DNA of 64,000 bases from an uncultured Myxococcales bacterium (GTDB lineage: Bacteria; Myxococcota; Myxococcia; Myxococcales; Myxococcaceae), in the NCBI GenBank assembly GCA_937980205.1, contig CALJKW010000071.1, positions 37,342-101,341 of the forward strand, in the 5' to 3' direction. Under the pieces are notes generated by a model, which had not been told where the DNA came from, did no database searches, and saw only the letters and a list, made by a program, of their open reading frames with translations. The position numbers and the translations under genes are program-made. Shown in pieces: positions 50,621 to 59,506 of the stretch (its first letter is position 1; every line of letters starts with the position of its first letter).

Positions 50621-50975
50621 CGAAGTACGGGACGGTCGCCGCGGCGCCCTGCTGATCTCGCCCCAGGCGCAGGCCGGCGAAGAAGACGAGCAGCGTCAGC
50701 GCTCCCAGCACGGTGCCGGCGAACGCCATGCCCGGCTGCCGCATCAGGAACAGCGCGAGCGCGCCGGCCGCGAGGACGACACCGGTCAACATCTCTCCGA
50801 TGGTGAGCAGCACGAGCCACAGCCCCGTCGGCTTGCGCATCGGCGTTTGATCGAAGCTGACGCGGTACCGCATCACGTTGCCCTTGCGGTCGAGAATCTT
50901 GTCGAGGCCGGCGTGCAGGAAGAACACGGCGAGAAAACCGCTCATGAAGACGGCCGGCAGATCGTGAGCGCGCAT
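50577..50975 (-). CDS. DoxX-like integral membrane protein
   Basis: The 132-residue product has four hydrophobic segments: FMSGFLAVFFLHAGLDKI, LWLVLLTIGEMLTGVVLAAG, FAGTVLGALTLLVFFAG and VPYFVTCVVAMVLLG. The pattern FLAVFFLHAGLDKILDRKGN, with GEMLTGVVL later, resembles the DoxX/DoxD family of membrane proteins (quinone-linked or unknown function). The ATG at 50975 was chosen; a longer in-frame start at 51038 exists. It overlaps the end of the CAP-like gene on the opposite strand. Confidence 0.7.
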   Translation of the reverse strand: MRAHDLPAVFMSGFLAVFFLHAGLDKILDRKGNVMRYRVSFDQTPMRKPTGLWLVLLTIGEMLTGVVLAAGALALFLMRQPGMAFAGTVLGALTLLVFFAGLRLGRDQQGAAATVPYFVTCVVAMVLLGQRG

Positions 50976-51118
50976 GTAGGTGTAGAAAGGTACCACATGG
51001 GTGGCCGGACACTTGGCCTTCGCCCGTCTTCCGGGCATATCGTTCGCAGTGGGGTTAATTCCCGAGCCGCATCACCCGGGTTCTCCGGACATCGCTGTCA
51101 GGAATTCGAGGAGTCGCC

Positions 51119-53188
51119 ATGAAAATCCGTGCTCTCGCAGTCGCTGCACTACTTGCCGGCTGCAATCAGCAGGTGCCCTCCTACACGGCGTCATCCGGGA
51201 GCCTGGCGCTCAGCAACGATGACAGCGTGCTCTACGCGGTCGACCCCGACTCCGACCAGCTGTTCGTGCTCGACGCGCGCTCCGAAGAGGTGAAGGGCGC
51301 CATCAAGGTCGGCAAGCACCCCGAGAAGGTCGTCGTCGGTCGCGATGACACCATCTACGTGGCCAACCGGCTCGACCGCAGCGTCAGCGTCATCAAGCGC
51401 GGCGAGTTCGCCGAGACGACGCGCCTTCCGACCGCGGTCGAGCCGTCGGGCCTCGCCATCGACGGCGACACGCTGCTCGTGGTGAACGCCACCATGCTGA
51501 ACGACGCGTCGGTGGGCAGCCTGATGGCCTTCGACCTCAAGTCGCTCAAGCTGCTCTGGGAGACGCCGGTCGGCCGCGAGCCCCGCGCGATCGCCGTCAC
51601 CGGCAACAGGGCGATGGTCTCGCTGTACAAGGACGGCGACGTCGCGACGGTCGACCTCAAGACGCACCAGGTCGTGAACGCGAAGACCGATACGTACGCG
51701 AAGCTGAACCAGAACGCGCTGACGAGCACGACCCAGAACGGCGGCTTCGGCGGCACCGGCGGCGGGTTCGGCGGTAGCGAGGTGCCTCCCGAGTTCTTCT
51801 TCCGCCAGGCGAAGCTGCAGCCGCGCGGCATCGAGGCGCTGACGGTGTCGCCGGACGGCACGCAGGTCTACGCGTCGACGCTGCTCTCGTCTGATCAGGT
51901 CCTCCCCGCGACGGCGACCGACCCGACCACGAAGTTCAGCCCGGGCGGCGGCGGCTCCGGCTACGGCGGTCAGACGTGCGGCTCGGGCTCGGTGGCGACG
52001 CCGGCCGTGCTGACGTTCGATGCCGAAGGCCAGTCGCGCGCGACCGACGTGAGCGGCTGCGAGGGCCAGACGATGGAAGGTCAGCCGGCGCAGGTGCTCG
52101 CCAGCGGCAACCCGACGATGCCGATTCAGGGCCCCGCGGCCACCGTGGTCGACCCGACCGGCGCGTTCCTCTTCGTCGTCGGCAAGGAGTCGAACAACGT
52201 CGCGATCCTCTCCACCAACGCCGCCTCGACCGACCTGAACAACCAGGTGCAGAACGGCGGCGGAGCTCCCGTCGACGTCGGCGCCCCGTTCCCCGGCAGC
52301 TCGCAGTTCTTCGGCCGCGGCAGCGTGCACACGACCGTGTCGGTCGGCGCCGGCCCGAGCGGCATCGCGCTCTCGCGCGACGGCAAGACCGCGTGGGTGC
52401 TGAACGCGTTCGACCACACCATCTCGCGCCTCGAGCGCAAGGACGGCATCGTGCAGGCGGTGCGCACCACGCGGTTCACCGAGGAGACGCTGCCGAACGA
52501 GGTCGTCGAGGGCCGCAAGCTGTTCTTCTCGGCCGTCGACAGCCGCATGTCGAGCCAGACCACCGGCATCAGCTGCGCCTCGTGCCACCTCGAGGGCCGC
52601 GAAGACGGCCACGTGTGGAACTTCACCGACGGCCCGCGCCAGACGCCGTCGCTCGCCGGCCGCATGCTGTCGAAGACCGCCCCGTTCCACTGGAACGGCG
52701 AGTTCGAAGGCCTGACGCAGTTCATGGCGACGACCGTGAACCACCGCATGGGCGGCGTCGGCGTCTCGCCGGCGATGGAGCGGCAGATCGCCGCGTTCAT
52801 CGACGCCCAGCCGACCCCCGACAACCCGCACCGCACCGCGACGCTCAACGAGCAGCAGCTGCGCGGCCTCGCGGCGTTCGCGAAGGCCCAGTGCAACACC
52901 TGCCACAAGGGCGAGACGCTCACCGACAACTCGTTCGTCGACGTCGGCACCTTCGTGAAGGACGGCCCGCTGCGTGACGACCTCCGCCGCTTCATGCACG
53001 GCGGCCTCAACACGCCGTCGCTGCTCGGCATCGCGCGCAGCGCCCCGTACCTGCACGACGGCAGCGCGAACACCCTCAAGGAGCGCCTGCAGCGCGACCA
53101 GCTCCGTCACAACGACCTGCACGGCAAGGTGTCGCAGCTCACCGACGCGGAGATGGACGACCTCGTCGAGTACCTCAAGACGCTCTGA
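51119..53188 (+). CDS. Beta-propeller/di-haem cytochrome lipoprotein
   Basis: The 689-residue protein starts with a lipoprotein signal (RALAVAALLAGC) after GAGGAG. YVTN-type propeller repeats (about 25-190, and again 330-450: YAVDPDSDQLFVLD, VVVGRDDTIYVANRLDRSVS) are followed by a MauG/cytochrome-c-peroxidase-like region with two haem sites. CASCHLEGREDG is at about 490 and CNTCHKGETLTDNSF at about 595. The distal ligands are probably His or Met in the intervening PFHWNGEF and LRRFMHGG stretches. Two Gly-rich insertions (GGFGGTGGGFGGSE and PGGGGSGYGGQTCG) interrupt the propeller. The product is probably an outer-membrane or periplasmic redox protein that might modify a protein or peptide substrate. 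Confidence 0.88.
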   Translation: MKIRALAVAALLAGCNQQVPSYTASSGSLALSNDDSVLYAVDPDSDQLFVLDARSEEVKGAIKVGKHPEKVVVGRDDTIYVANRLDRSVSVIKRGEFAETTRLPTAVEPSGLAIDGDTLLVVNATMLNDASVGSLMAFDLKSLKLLWETPVGREPRAIAVTGNRAMVSLYKDGDVATVDLKTHQVVNAKTDTYAKLNQNALTSTTQNGGFGGTGGGFGGSEVPPEFFFRQAKLQPRGIEALTVSPDGTQVYASTLLSSDQVLPATATDPTTKFSPGGGGSGYGGQTCGSGSVATPAVLTFDAEGQSRATDVSGCEGQTMEGQPAQVLASGNPTMPIQGPAATVVDPTGAFLFVVGKESNNVAILSTNAASTDLNNQVQNGGGAPVDVGAPFPGSSQFFGRGSVHTTVSVGAGPSGIALSRDGKTAWVLNAFDHTISRLERKDGIVQAVRTTRFTEETLPNEVVEGRKLFFSAVDSRMSSQTTGISCASCHLEGREDGHVWNFTDGPRQTPSLAGRMLSKTAPFHWNGEFEGLTQFMATTVNHRMGGVGVSPAMERQIAAFIDAQPTPDNPHRTATLNEQQLRGLAAFAKAQCNTCHKGETLTDNSFVDVGTFVKDGPLRDDLRRFMHGGLNTPSLLGIARSAPYLHDGSANTLKERLQRDQLRHNDLHGKVSQLTDAEMDDLVEYLKTL

Positions 53189-53213
53189 CCAGAGCTTCGT
53201 GTCGAAGTCAGGC

Positions 53214-53252
53214 GGGCGGCTCGCGCTTCGGTGCGGCCGCCCGTCGGCTTTT
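53214..53252 (+). terminator. Rho-independent terminator
   Basis: GGGCGGC (53214-53220) pairs with GCCGCCC (53236-53242) around TCGCGCTTCGGTGCG, followed by GTCGGCTTTT. It lies about 25 bases after the stop of the di-haem lipoprotein gene. Confidence 0.65.
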
Positions 53253-53303
53253 CCGGGGGGCCGGTTCGACGCCGGCGCTCGTCCTGGGCTATGAGCGACG
53301 GCG

Positions 53304-55472
53304 ATGCGGCTTGCACTGCAAACCTGGCTCGCCATGCTCATGCTCGCCGCGTGCGGCGGCGCGACGACGAAGCCGGAGCCGGGCCCGCTCAGAGCGGCGT
53401 TCGCGACGGTGCCGTTGGATGCGCCGATCGGCGTGCCGCTCGGCGGCTACTCGCGGCGCCTCGAGAAGGGAGACCCCGGCTCGCCGTTCGCGAAGTCGTT
53501 CCCCTCGAGCCGGGGCGTGCACACGACGCCGGTCGCGCGCGCCCTCGCGCTCGACGACGGCCTCACGCGCGTGGTGGTGGTGCGCATCGACGCGGCGCTC
53601 GTCACCTGGTCGCTGCAGCAGCGCGCGACGGTGCACCTCGAACGCCCCGGCGTCTCGCTCGTCGTGACCGCGACGCACACGCACGCCGGGCCCGCGCGCT
53701 TCTTCCGGCCGGCGTTCAGCGCCGGCGCCGGCGGCTTCGACGTCGCGGCGCAGGCGATGGACAGCTACGACGCCGAGGTCGAAGACCGCCTGGCCGTCTC
53801 CATCGCGACCGCGGCGCGCCTCGCGCTCGACGGCGTTCAGGCCGTGCGCGTCGGGCACGCCGGGCTCGACGCCTCGGAGCTGAACGCCGACCGCCGCTGC
53901 CAGAACGACGACCTCTACGGCCCCGACTACAAGGACGGCACCCTGCGCGTGCTGCGCTTCGACACCCTCGACGGCGCGCCGCTCGGAGCCGTCGCGGCGT
54001 TCGCCGTCCACGGCACCGTGCTCGGCTCGAGCAACCCGCTGATGTCCAGCGAGGTCAGTGGAGCCATCGAGCTCGCCGCCTCGGACGCCCTCGGCGTGCC
54101 GGTGATGTTCCTGCAGGGCGCCGCCGGCGACGTGAGCCCGCATGCCGGCGCGTACGGCGGCTTCCAGGCGGTCGAGCGCCTCGGGCTGCTCGGCGCGAAG
54201 CGCGTCCGCGAAGCGTTCGAGGGCGCGACGTTCCACGACGCGCGCGCGGAGCTGCAGCTCACGCGCCGGGCCGTCTCCATCACGCGCGCCGGCATCGGCT
54301 ACGCGCAGGGCGAGTTCCCCGAGAACGGCGCGGTCGGCTGCGGCCTGCTCGGCGGCGACGCCTGCGTCCAATACACCGCCCCGAAGGACCAGCTGTGCCT
54401 TGCGCTCGCGCGCACCGGCGTCACGCAGACGCAGCTCGGCGCCCTGCGCATCGGGCCCGCGCTGCTCGTCTTCCTGCCCGGCGAGCCCACCACCGCCGTC
54501 GGCGCCCGCATCCGCGAGGCCGCGGCCACGGTGGCCGGAGTCGAGTCGGTCTTCGTCGCCGGCTACGCGCAGGACCACATGGGCTACCTGCTCGAGCAGG
54601 AAGACTTCCTGCGCGGAGGCTACGAGCCCACCGTCTCTCCGCTCGGGTGGAGGTTCGCCGAGCACGTCGTCGCCGAGGCGCGGGCGATGCTCACCTCGCT
54701 CGGAGCGCCGCAGCCGCTGTTCGTCCCCCCGCCGCTCGAGGAGCCCGTCCGGCGCCAGCCCTCAGCCAGCCTCGGCGCGCCGCACGTCGTGGAACACCCG
54801 CCGCGGCTCGAGCGGCTGGGCACCGCGCGGCTCCGCTTCGCGGGCGTGGACCCGGCGCTGGGGACTCCGCAGGTGGCGCTCGAGGTCGAGCAGGCGGGCG
54901 CGTTCGTCCCGGTGAGGGTCGCCAGGCGCCCCGTCATCAACGGCCCCGAGCTGGTGCTCTGGTACGACGCGCTGCCGACGTTCGCCGCCGAGCCGATGGC
55001 GGCAAGCCGCGAGCACCTCTACACGGCGGAGTGGGAGACGCTGCCCGCGACGCCGCTGGGCCGCTACCGCCTGGTCGCGACCGGGCCGACGTACCGGCTC
55101 GAGGGCACGCCGTTCGAGGTGACGCCGTCGCGCGCGGCGGGGGCCCGGGCGAGCGCCACCGTCTCGTCGCAGGGGCAGCTCGTGGTTCGGCTGCGGTTCC
55201 CGCCGAACCCTCCCGGCGAGCGCGGCAACTACCGGCTGCGCGACGTCGACTCGACCGCGGAGGAAGGCGCGCTCGCCCGCGGCGGCACCGCGACGGCACG
55301 GGTGAACGGGGCACCGGTGACGCTGCGCTGGTCCGAGGAGACGCGCGGCCTCGTCGCCGAGCTCGGGGCGGTGAGCCGGCCCGTCGTCGTCGACCTCGAG
55401 GCCGGGGCCTTCACCGACGCCGCGGGAAACCAGAACGGCGCGGCGCTGCACCTCGAGGCGGCGGCGCAGTGA
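53304..55472 (+). CDS. Neutral/alkaline ceramidase-family lipoprotein
   Basis: The 722-residue protein has a lipoprotein signal (QTWLAMLMLAAC). A catalytic region follows with the neutral-ceramidase motifs TATHTHAGPARFF (zinc His pair, about 125-137), FAVHGTVLGSSN (about 232) and MFLQGAAGDVSPHAG (about 271-285). The second half has Ig-like beta sequence (LRLRFPPNPPGERGNYRLRD and on). Neutral ceramidases hydrolyse the amide of ceramide to sphingosine and fatty acid. The family also contains broader amidases, so ceramide itself is an inference. Myxobacteria make sphingolipid-like membrane lipids, which makes the assignment plausible. It follows the redox lipoprotein by about 115 bases, including a terminator. 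Confidence 0.82.
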   Translation: MRLALQTWLAMLMLAACGGATTKPEPGPLRAAFATVPLDAPIGVPLGGYSRRLEKGDPGSPFAKSFPSSRGVHTTPVARALALDDGLTRVVVVRIDAALVTWSLQQRATVHLERPGVSLVVTATHTHAGPARFFRPAFSAGAGGFDVAAQAMDSYDAEVEDRLAVSIATAARLALDGVQAVRVGHAGLDASELNADRRCQNDDLYGPDYKDGTLRVLRFDTLDGAPLGAVAAFAVHGTVLGSSNPLMSSEVSGAIELAASDALGVPVMFLQGAAGDVSPHAGAYGGFQAVERLGLLGAKRVREAFEGATFHDARAELQLTRRAVSITRAGIGYAQGEFPENGAVGCGLLGGDACVQYTAPKDQLCLALARTGVTQTQLGALRIGPALLVFLPGEPTTAVGARIREAAATVAGVESVFVAGYAQDHMGYLLEQEDFLRGGYEPTVSPLGWRFAEHVVAEARAMLTSLGAPQPLFVPPPLEEPVRRQPSASLGAPHVVEHPPRLERLGTARLRFAGVDPALGTPQVALEVEQAGAFVPVRVARRPVINGPELVLWYDALPTFAAEPMAASREHLYTAEWETLPATPLGRYRLVATGPTYRLEGTPFEVTPSRAAGARASATVSSQGQLVVRLRFPPNPPGERGNYRLRDVDSTAEEGALARGGTATARVNGAPVTLRWSEETRGLVAELGAVSRPVVVDLEAGAFTDAAGNQNGAALHLEAAAQ

Positions 55473-55588
55473 ACGACGCGACGAGGCCCCGTCGCTCGCG
55501 CCGGGGACGGCCGGCGCCGCCCGTAAGGCGGCTCGCGCGGCGACCAGGGCCATGACGCCTCGAAGAGGGGTGAGCTATCCACCGCCCG

Positions 55589-56071
55589 ATGGCCGAGCCC
55601 CTGCGCTACCGGTACCAGCCGAAGCTGCTCACCATGCTCGCGGCGAGCGTGCTCTTTGGAGCGTGCGCCGCGTGGTTCATCGAGCTCGCGCGCAGGAACG
55701 ACCGCGGAGTCGTCATCAGCGGCCTCTTCCACCTCGAGACCTCGGGGGCCTCCGTCTTCTATGGCCTGCTCGCTGCCGCGAGCGCCGGCTTCGTGCTCAT
55801 CGGGCTGTACGGCGTCGCACGCGTGCTGGGTCCGCCTCGGTACGTCGTCCTCTCCGACGACGCCCTGGAGCTCCCGCCCGGGCCCTTCCGCGGCGCGCGC
55901 CGCATTCTGCTGCGGGACGTTCGCGCGCTGGCCTCGTGGACGGTGAACGGCCAGACCGGCGCGCGCATCGAGCACCGCGGCGGAGTCGACCACGTCGCGC
56001 AGTCGATGTTGGGTCAGGCCGCGTTCGACGAGCTCATCGCCGAGCTGAAGCGGCGCTGCCACCTCAGCTGA
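55589..56071 (+). CDS. Membrane protein of unknown function, 160 residues
   Basis: The product has two membrane segments (LTMLAASVLFGACAAWFIEL and VFYGLLAAASAGFVLIGLYG). A soluble C-terminal domain of about 80 residues follows, with beta strands ending MLGQAAFDELIAELKRRC. The N-terminus is cytoplasmic-like (MAEPLRYRYQPK). Two membrane segments followed by a compact beta domain recall PH-like or DUF-type proteins, but no name is justified. It converges on a small lipoprotein gene with four bases between stops. Confidence 0.7.
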   Translation: MAEPLRYRYQPKLLTMLAASVLFGACAAWFIELARRNDRGVVISGLFHLETSGASVFYGLLAAASAGFVLIGLYGVARVLGPPRYVVLSDDALELPPGPFRGARRILLRDVRALASWTVNGQTGARIEHRGGVDHVAQSMLGQAAFDELIAELKRRCHLS

Positions 56072-56075
56072 CGCG

Positions 56076-56537
56076 TCACGGCGCGGTCCACTCGGCCTCG
56101 CTGCACAGCCGGGCGACGGTCTTGAGCTCGCCCTGCTGGGCCATCGGCTCGGAGGAGCACAACAGCCGGCGGCCGCCCACCCGCCGCACCCCGAGCACGC
56201 CCTCGGCGCCGGTGGCGACCCGGAACCGCAGCAGCACCCCGTCGGGGAGCGCGAGCGCGCCGAGCGACTCTCCGCCTCCGGCCGCGATGGAGGCCTCGAG
56301 CGCGTCGGTGAGCGGAAGCGCGTCGTCGGGGCGCACCTCCATCGTCATCACCTCGCGCCCCTCGGTGCGCACGTGCAGCACGCCGTCCTCGGAGGCCGAG
56401 GCCTTCCACCCTTCGGGCAGCGGCACCTTGAGGCCGCCCTTGCCTGCCGGCGCCTTGCCGCCGCCCGAGCCGCTCCCGTTGTCGGGGCACGCCGCGGCGG
56501 CGAACAGCAGCGCCGCGGCGACCAGCCGCGGTTTCAC
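56076..56537 (-). CDS. Small lipoprotein, 153 residues
   Basis: The product has a lipoprotein signal (LVAAALLFAAAAC), a Gly-rich linker (PDNGSGSGGGKAPAGKGG), and a domain of about 100 residues that is beta-rich with two Cys (LLCSSEP and RLCSEAEW). The GTG start overlaps the bactofilin stop by four bases, so it is co-transcribed with the bactofilin-parAB group. No function is known. It may localise at the envelope above the bactofilin structure, but this is only positional. Confidence 0.72.
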   Translation of the reverse strand: MKPRLVAAALLFAAAACPDNGSGSGGGKAPAGKGGLKVPLPEGWKASASEDGVLHVRTEGREVMTMEVRPDDALPLTDALEASIAAGGGESLGALALPDGVLLRFRVATGAEGVLGVRRVGGRRLLCSSEPMAQQGELKTVARLCSEAEWTAP

Positions 56538-56983
56538 TTCGGCGGCGCCGGTGCGGGCGACGGAGGACCGCCCTTCCCGAGGTTCTCCATCTTGGTGGTG
56601 CCTTCGAAGATGACGCCCTTGTCCATCGACAGCGCGGGCGACTCGATGCTGCCCTTCACGCGCGCCGGCGGGTGCAGCTCGACCATGCCGGTCGCCTTGA
56701 TGTTGCCCTCGACCTGGCCGTTGATGATGACCGTGCCGGCCGAGATCTCCGCGTTGACGCGGGCGCCTTCGCCGATCACCAGCACGTCTTTCGTCGAGAT
56801 CTGGCCCGAGTACTTCCCGTCGATGCGGACCTGACCTTCGAACGACAGCTTCCCTTCGAACTCACTGCCCTTGCCCAAAAGCGTGTGTACGTCTCCCGCG
56901 CGGGTCGACACGTTGCTCTCCTTGTTTGCCGGTGCGGAGCTCCCCGCCGGCGAGTCTTTCTTGTCACCGCTGAACAGCGCCAT
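56534..56983 (-). CDS. Bactofilin
   Basis: Bactofilins polymerise into nucleotide-independent cytoskeletal filaments that position proteins at cell poles. The 149-residue protein has a disordered N-terminus (to about 32) and the bactofilin core. The core has strand repeats such as SEFEGKLSFEGQVRIDGKYS, VLVIGEGARVNAEISAGTVI and QVEGNIKATGMVEL. A Pro-rich tail completes it. It is directly downstream of parB. The bactofilin BacM of Myxococcus xanthus is encoded close to parAB, so this is a likely orthologue (established knowledge plus inference). The small lipoprotein gene overlaps its stop. Confidence 0.93.
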   Translation of the reverse strand: MALFSGDKKDSPAGSSAPANKESNVSTRAGDVHTLLGKGSEFEGKLSFEGQVRIDGKYSGQISTKDVLVIGEGARVNAEISAGTVIINGQVEGNIKATGMVELHPPARVKGSIESPALSMDKGVIFEGTTKMENLGKGGPPSPAPAPPK

Positions 56984-56998
56984 CAGCCATCCCCTTCT

Positions 56999-57901
56999 TT
57001 ATCTGCGAATCAAAGCCACGATGCGGTCGAGGTCCTCGTAGCTGAAGAACTCGATCTCGAGGGTTCCTTTGCCTTGTCCCTTCTCCACGATGCGGACCTT
57101 CGTCCCGAGCCTGCGTTGCAGGTCTTCGACCATGCGGCGAGCCTCCGGGCTCTGGCGCGCCGCCGTCTTCTTCTTCGCCGCTGCGGGGCCTTGCGTCCGG
57201 CCCTCGCGAACCCGGGCCTCGGTCTCGCGCACCGACAGCTTCTCGGCCACGACGGCGCGGGCGAGCGACACCATGTCCGCGGCTTTCTGGAGACCCAGCA
57301 GCGCCTTCGCGTGCCCCATGTCGAGCGCCCCCGACTTGAGGTGACCCTTCACCTCTTCGGGAAGCTGGAGGATGCGCAGCGCGTTGGCGACGGAGACGCG
57401 GGCCTTGCCGACCCGGTCGGCCACCTGCTCCTGCGTCCACTTCCGCTCGTCGATGAGGCGCTTGTAGCCCTCGGCGAGCTCGAGCGGCTTCAGGTCCTCG
57501 CGCTGGAGGTTCTCGACCAGGGCCAGCTCGAAGGCCTCGCCGTCCGAGGCGTCGCGCAGCAGGGCCGGCAGCTCTTTGAGGCCGGCCTTCTGGGCCGCGC
57601 GCCAGCGGCGCTCTCCGGCGATCAGCCGGTAGCGGCTGCCGTCCTTGCGGACGAGCACGGGCTGCAGCACGCCCTGGTGCTGGAGCGACCGGGCGAGCTC
57701 TTCGACGGCGGCGGAGTCGATCTCCCGGCGCGGCTGGCGCGGGTCGGGGCGAATCTGATCGACCGGCAACATCATGACCCCGGACTTCCCGTCGGCCGTC
57801 GGGATGCGGGCGTCGGCGAGCAGCGCGTCGAGCCCGCGCCCGATGGCTCGCTTGCCCGCGGCCGACGGCATCGGCATCTGCATCTTCACGGTGGGGGGCA
57901 T
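56999..57901 (-). CDS. parB: Chromosome partitioning protein ParB
   Basis: The 300-residue CTPase clamp protein binds parS and spreads to form the partition complex. It has the CTP-binding motif LIAGERRWRAAQKAGL (about 94-109, GERRWRA), ENLQREDLKPLELAEGYKRL (about 129-148), and the HTH QEQVADRVGKARVSVANALR (about 157-176). A C-terminal dimerisation region ends in EIEFFSYEDLDRIVALIRR. It starts at ATG 57901, 15 bases after parA. Two parS-type palindromes within 4 kb support this role. Confidence 0.97.
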   Translation of the reverse strand: MPPTVKMQMPMPSAAGKRAIGRGLDALLADARIPTADGKSGVMMLPVDQIRPDPRQPRREIDSAAVEELARSLQHQGVLQPVLVRKDGSRYRLIAGERRWRAAQKAGLKELPALLRDASDGEAFELALVENLQREDLKPLELAEGYKRLIDERKWTQEQVADRVGKARVSVANALRILQLPEEVKGHLKSGALDMGHAKALLGLQKAADMVSLARAVVAEKLSVRETEARVREGRTQGPAAAKKKTAARQSPEARRMVEDLQRRLGTKVRIVEKGQGKGTLEIEFFSYEDLDRIVALIRR

Positions 57902-57916
57902 GGTGAAAGGGGCTCC

Positions 57917-58723
57917 TTATGCCACGATGCGTGTGGGCTGTGCGTGGCCTTTGGCGCGCCGCGCGTCGCGCCGCATCAGCTCGCGCGCGACCTGCAGGTA
58001 CGCTTCGCAGCCCTTGCTGCGGATGTCGTACAGCAAGATGGGCTTGCCGAAGCTGGGGCTCTCGGCGAGGCGGACGTTGCGCGGGACCACGGCGCGGAAG
58101 ACGAGGTCGGGGAACACCTTGCGGACCTCTTCGGCGACCTGGTGCGCGATGTTCGCCCGCGAGTCGAACATGGTGAGGAGGATGCCCTCGCACTCGAGCT
58201 TCGGGTTGAAGGCCTTCTTCACCCGCTCGATGGTGCTCATCAGCTGGGCGAGGCCCTCCATCGCGTAGTACTCGCACTGCAGCGGCACGAGCACGGCGTC
58301 GGCGGCGGCCAGGGCGTTGAGGGTCAACAGGCCCAGCGACGGCGGGCAGTCGATGAGGACGTAGTCGTACTTCGAGGCGACCCCCTTGAGGGCGTGGCGC
58401 AGGCGGGCCTCGCGCATCGGCAGGTCGACCAGCTCGAGCTCGGCGCCGGTGAGGTCGGGGGTGGCCGGCACGACCTCGAGGAACTTGAGCTCGGTGGGGT
58501 GCAGCAGCTCGGACAGCGGCCGCTCGTGGATGAGCGCCTCGTAGATGTCGCCGTGGAGCTCGGCCTTGTTGAGCCCCAGGCCGCTGCCGGCGTTGCCCTG
58601 CGGGTCCAGGTCGATGAGCAGCGTCTTGCGTTCAGCGGCCGCCAGGCTCGCGGCGAGGTTGATGGCGGTGGTCGTCTTGCCTACCCCACCCTTCTGGTTG
58701 CTGATGCAGATGATGCGACCCAT
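57917..58723 (-). CDS. parA: Chromosome partitioning ATPase ParA
   Basis: The 268-residue ParA/Soj-type ATPase has a deviant Walker A motif SNQKGGVGKTTTAINLA (residues 8-24), LLIDLDPQGNAGSGL (about 38), and Walker B YVLIDCPPSLGLL (about 118). The C-terminus is basic (RRDARRAKG). It starts at ATG 58723, which fits the conserved IICISNQKGG; upstream in-frame sequence is non-coding. It moves ParB-parS complexes along the nucleoid. Upstream lie a 15-base palindrome (58790) and a parS site, so ParB itself could control its own operon. Confidence 0.97.
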   Translation of the reverse strand: MGRIICISNQKGGVGKTTTAINLAASLAAAERKTLLIDLDPQGNAGSGLGLNKAELHGDIYEALIHERPLSELLHPTELKFLEVVPATPDLTGAELELVDLPMREARLRHALKGVASKYDYVLIDCPPSLGLLTLNALAAADAVLVPLQCEYYAMEGLAQLMSTIERVKKAFNPKLECEGILLTMFDSRANIAHQVAEEVRKVFPDLVFRAVVPRNVRLAESPSFGKPILLYDIRSKGCEAYLQVARELMRRDARRAKGHAQPTRIVA

Positions 58724-58789
58724 GGCGTGGGGTGGGTTGTACCGCGAAGGGCTGACATTGACGGAGGAAAACGGCGGCCGGGGCATGAG

Positions 58790-58804
58790 GTTTCCCCGGG
58801 AAAC
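58790..58804. promoter_or_regulatory. 15-base palindrome upstream of parA
   Basis: GTTTCCCCGGGAAAC is a perfect dyad in the rsmG-parA gap. Its outer arms resemble parS arms (GTTTC/GAAAC), but the centre differs from the parS sites in this window. It could be an operator for the parAB operon or a chance GC-rich dyad. Confidence 0.45.
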
Positions 58805-58831
58805 ATGCCGCCGGCCGCCCCCGGGCGCCCC

Positions 58832-59458
58832 TCAATGTTCCACGTGGAACACCGCCACCGCGCGCGGGTCACCCGACAGCGGCAGCGCGTAGCGCCGGGC
58901 GGTCGGGTCCTGGGTCTGCCCCAGCATCGCCACGATGCGGCCTCCGGGCGCGACGTAGGCCTTCGCCAGCGCGCGCCACCCCTCGACCTCCATGAACGCG
59001 CGGGAGATGACGACCTCGGCGCGGGGCAGGCCTTCGGCGTCGGGCGCTCCTTCGGCGCGGACGTGGACCGCCTTCACGCGCCCGGCGAGGCCGAGCATGG
59101 CGATCGCGTGCTTCATGAAGCCCACCTTCTTCGCCACCGCGTCGACGAGGGTGACCTCGAGCTGGGGCAGCGCGAGCGCCAGCGGAATGCCCGGCAGGCC
59201 GGCGCCGGCGCCCAGGTCGAGCAGGCTGCGGGCGCCCTGCACCTCCGGCAGCACCGCGAGCGAGTCGAGCAGGTGCTTGTCGACCACCTCGTCGGGGGCG
59301 GTGATGGCCGTCAGGTTCACCTTCTGGTTCCACTTCAGCAGCTCGCGGGCGTAGGCCAACAGGGCGACTTCGGCACCGGGCGGTAACGAAATGCCCAGGC
59401 CGCGAACCCCTTCCGACAGGGCTTTATCCACAGGTCTGAGGCCTTTTACGGGTCCCAA
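58832..59458 (-). CDS. rsmG: 16S rRNA (guanine-527-N7)-methyltransferase RsmG
   Basis: The 208-residue protein has the RsmG pattern: LLKWNQKVNLTAITAPDEVV (about 41-60), SAM motif LLDLGAGAGLPGIPLA (about 79-94), and VISRAF (about 149). It methylates G527 in the decoding region of 16S rRNA; loss gives low-level streptomycin resistance in other bacteria. The frame opens with TTG 59458; GTG 59431, which overlaps a DnaA-box-like site, is an alternative start. Its last codons (VFHVEH) are read from a parS palindrome. It lies between mnmG and parA in the classical order. Confidence 0.95.
   Translation of the reverse strand: MGPVKGLRPVDKALSEGVRGLGISLPPGAEVALLAYARELLKWNQKVNLTAITAPDEVVDKHLLDSLAVLPEVQGARSLLDLGAGAGLPGIPLALALPQLEVTLVDAVAKKVGFMKHAIAMLGLAGRVKAVHVRAEGAPDAEGLPRAEVVISRAFMEVEGWRALAKAYVAPGGRIVAMLGQTQDPTARRYALPLSGDPRAVAVFHVEH
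58836..58851. promoter_or_regulatory. parS site (perfect 16-base palindrome)
   Basis: TGTTCCACGTGGAACA is a full palindrome and matches the bacterial parS consensus family (TGTTNCACGTGNAACA). It lies within the last codons of rsmG and 113 bases from the parA start. ParB should load here. Confidence 0.9.
59424..59432. promoter_or_regulatory. DnaA-box match TTATCCACA
   Basis: The 9-mer is identical to the canonical DnaA box. It lies in the first codons of rsmG. A second, one-mismatch copy is at 59507. The gidA(mnmG)/gidB(rsmG) area is a common neighbour of oriC in bacteria. Confidence 0.5.
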
Positions 59459-59506
59459 CCCATCGAAAGGGTTGGTGCACCCGCGGAAGAATGGGTTTCA
59501 CACACG

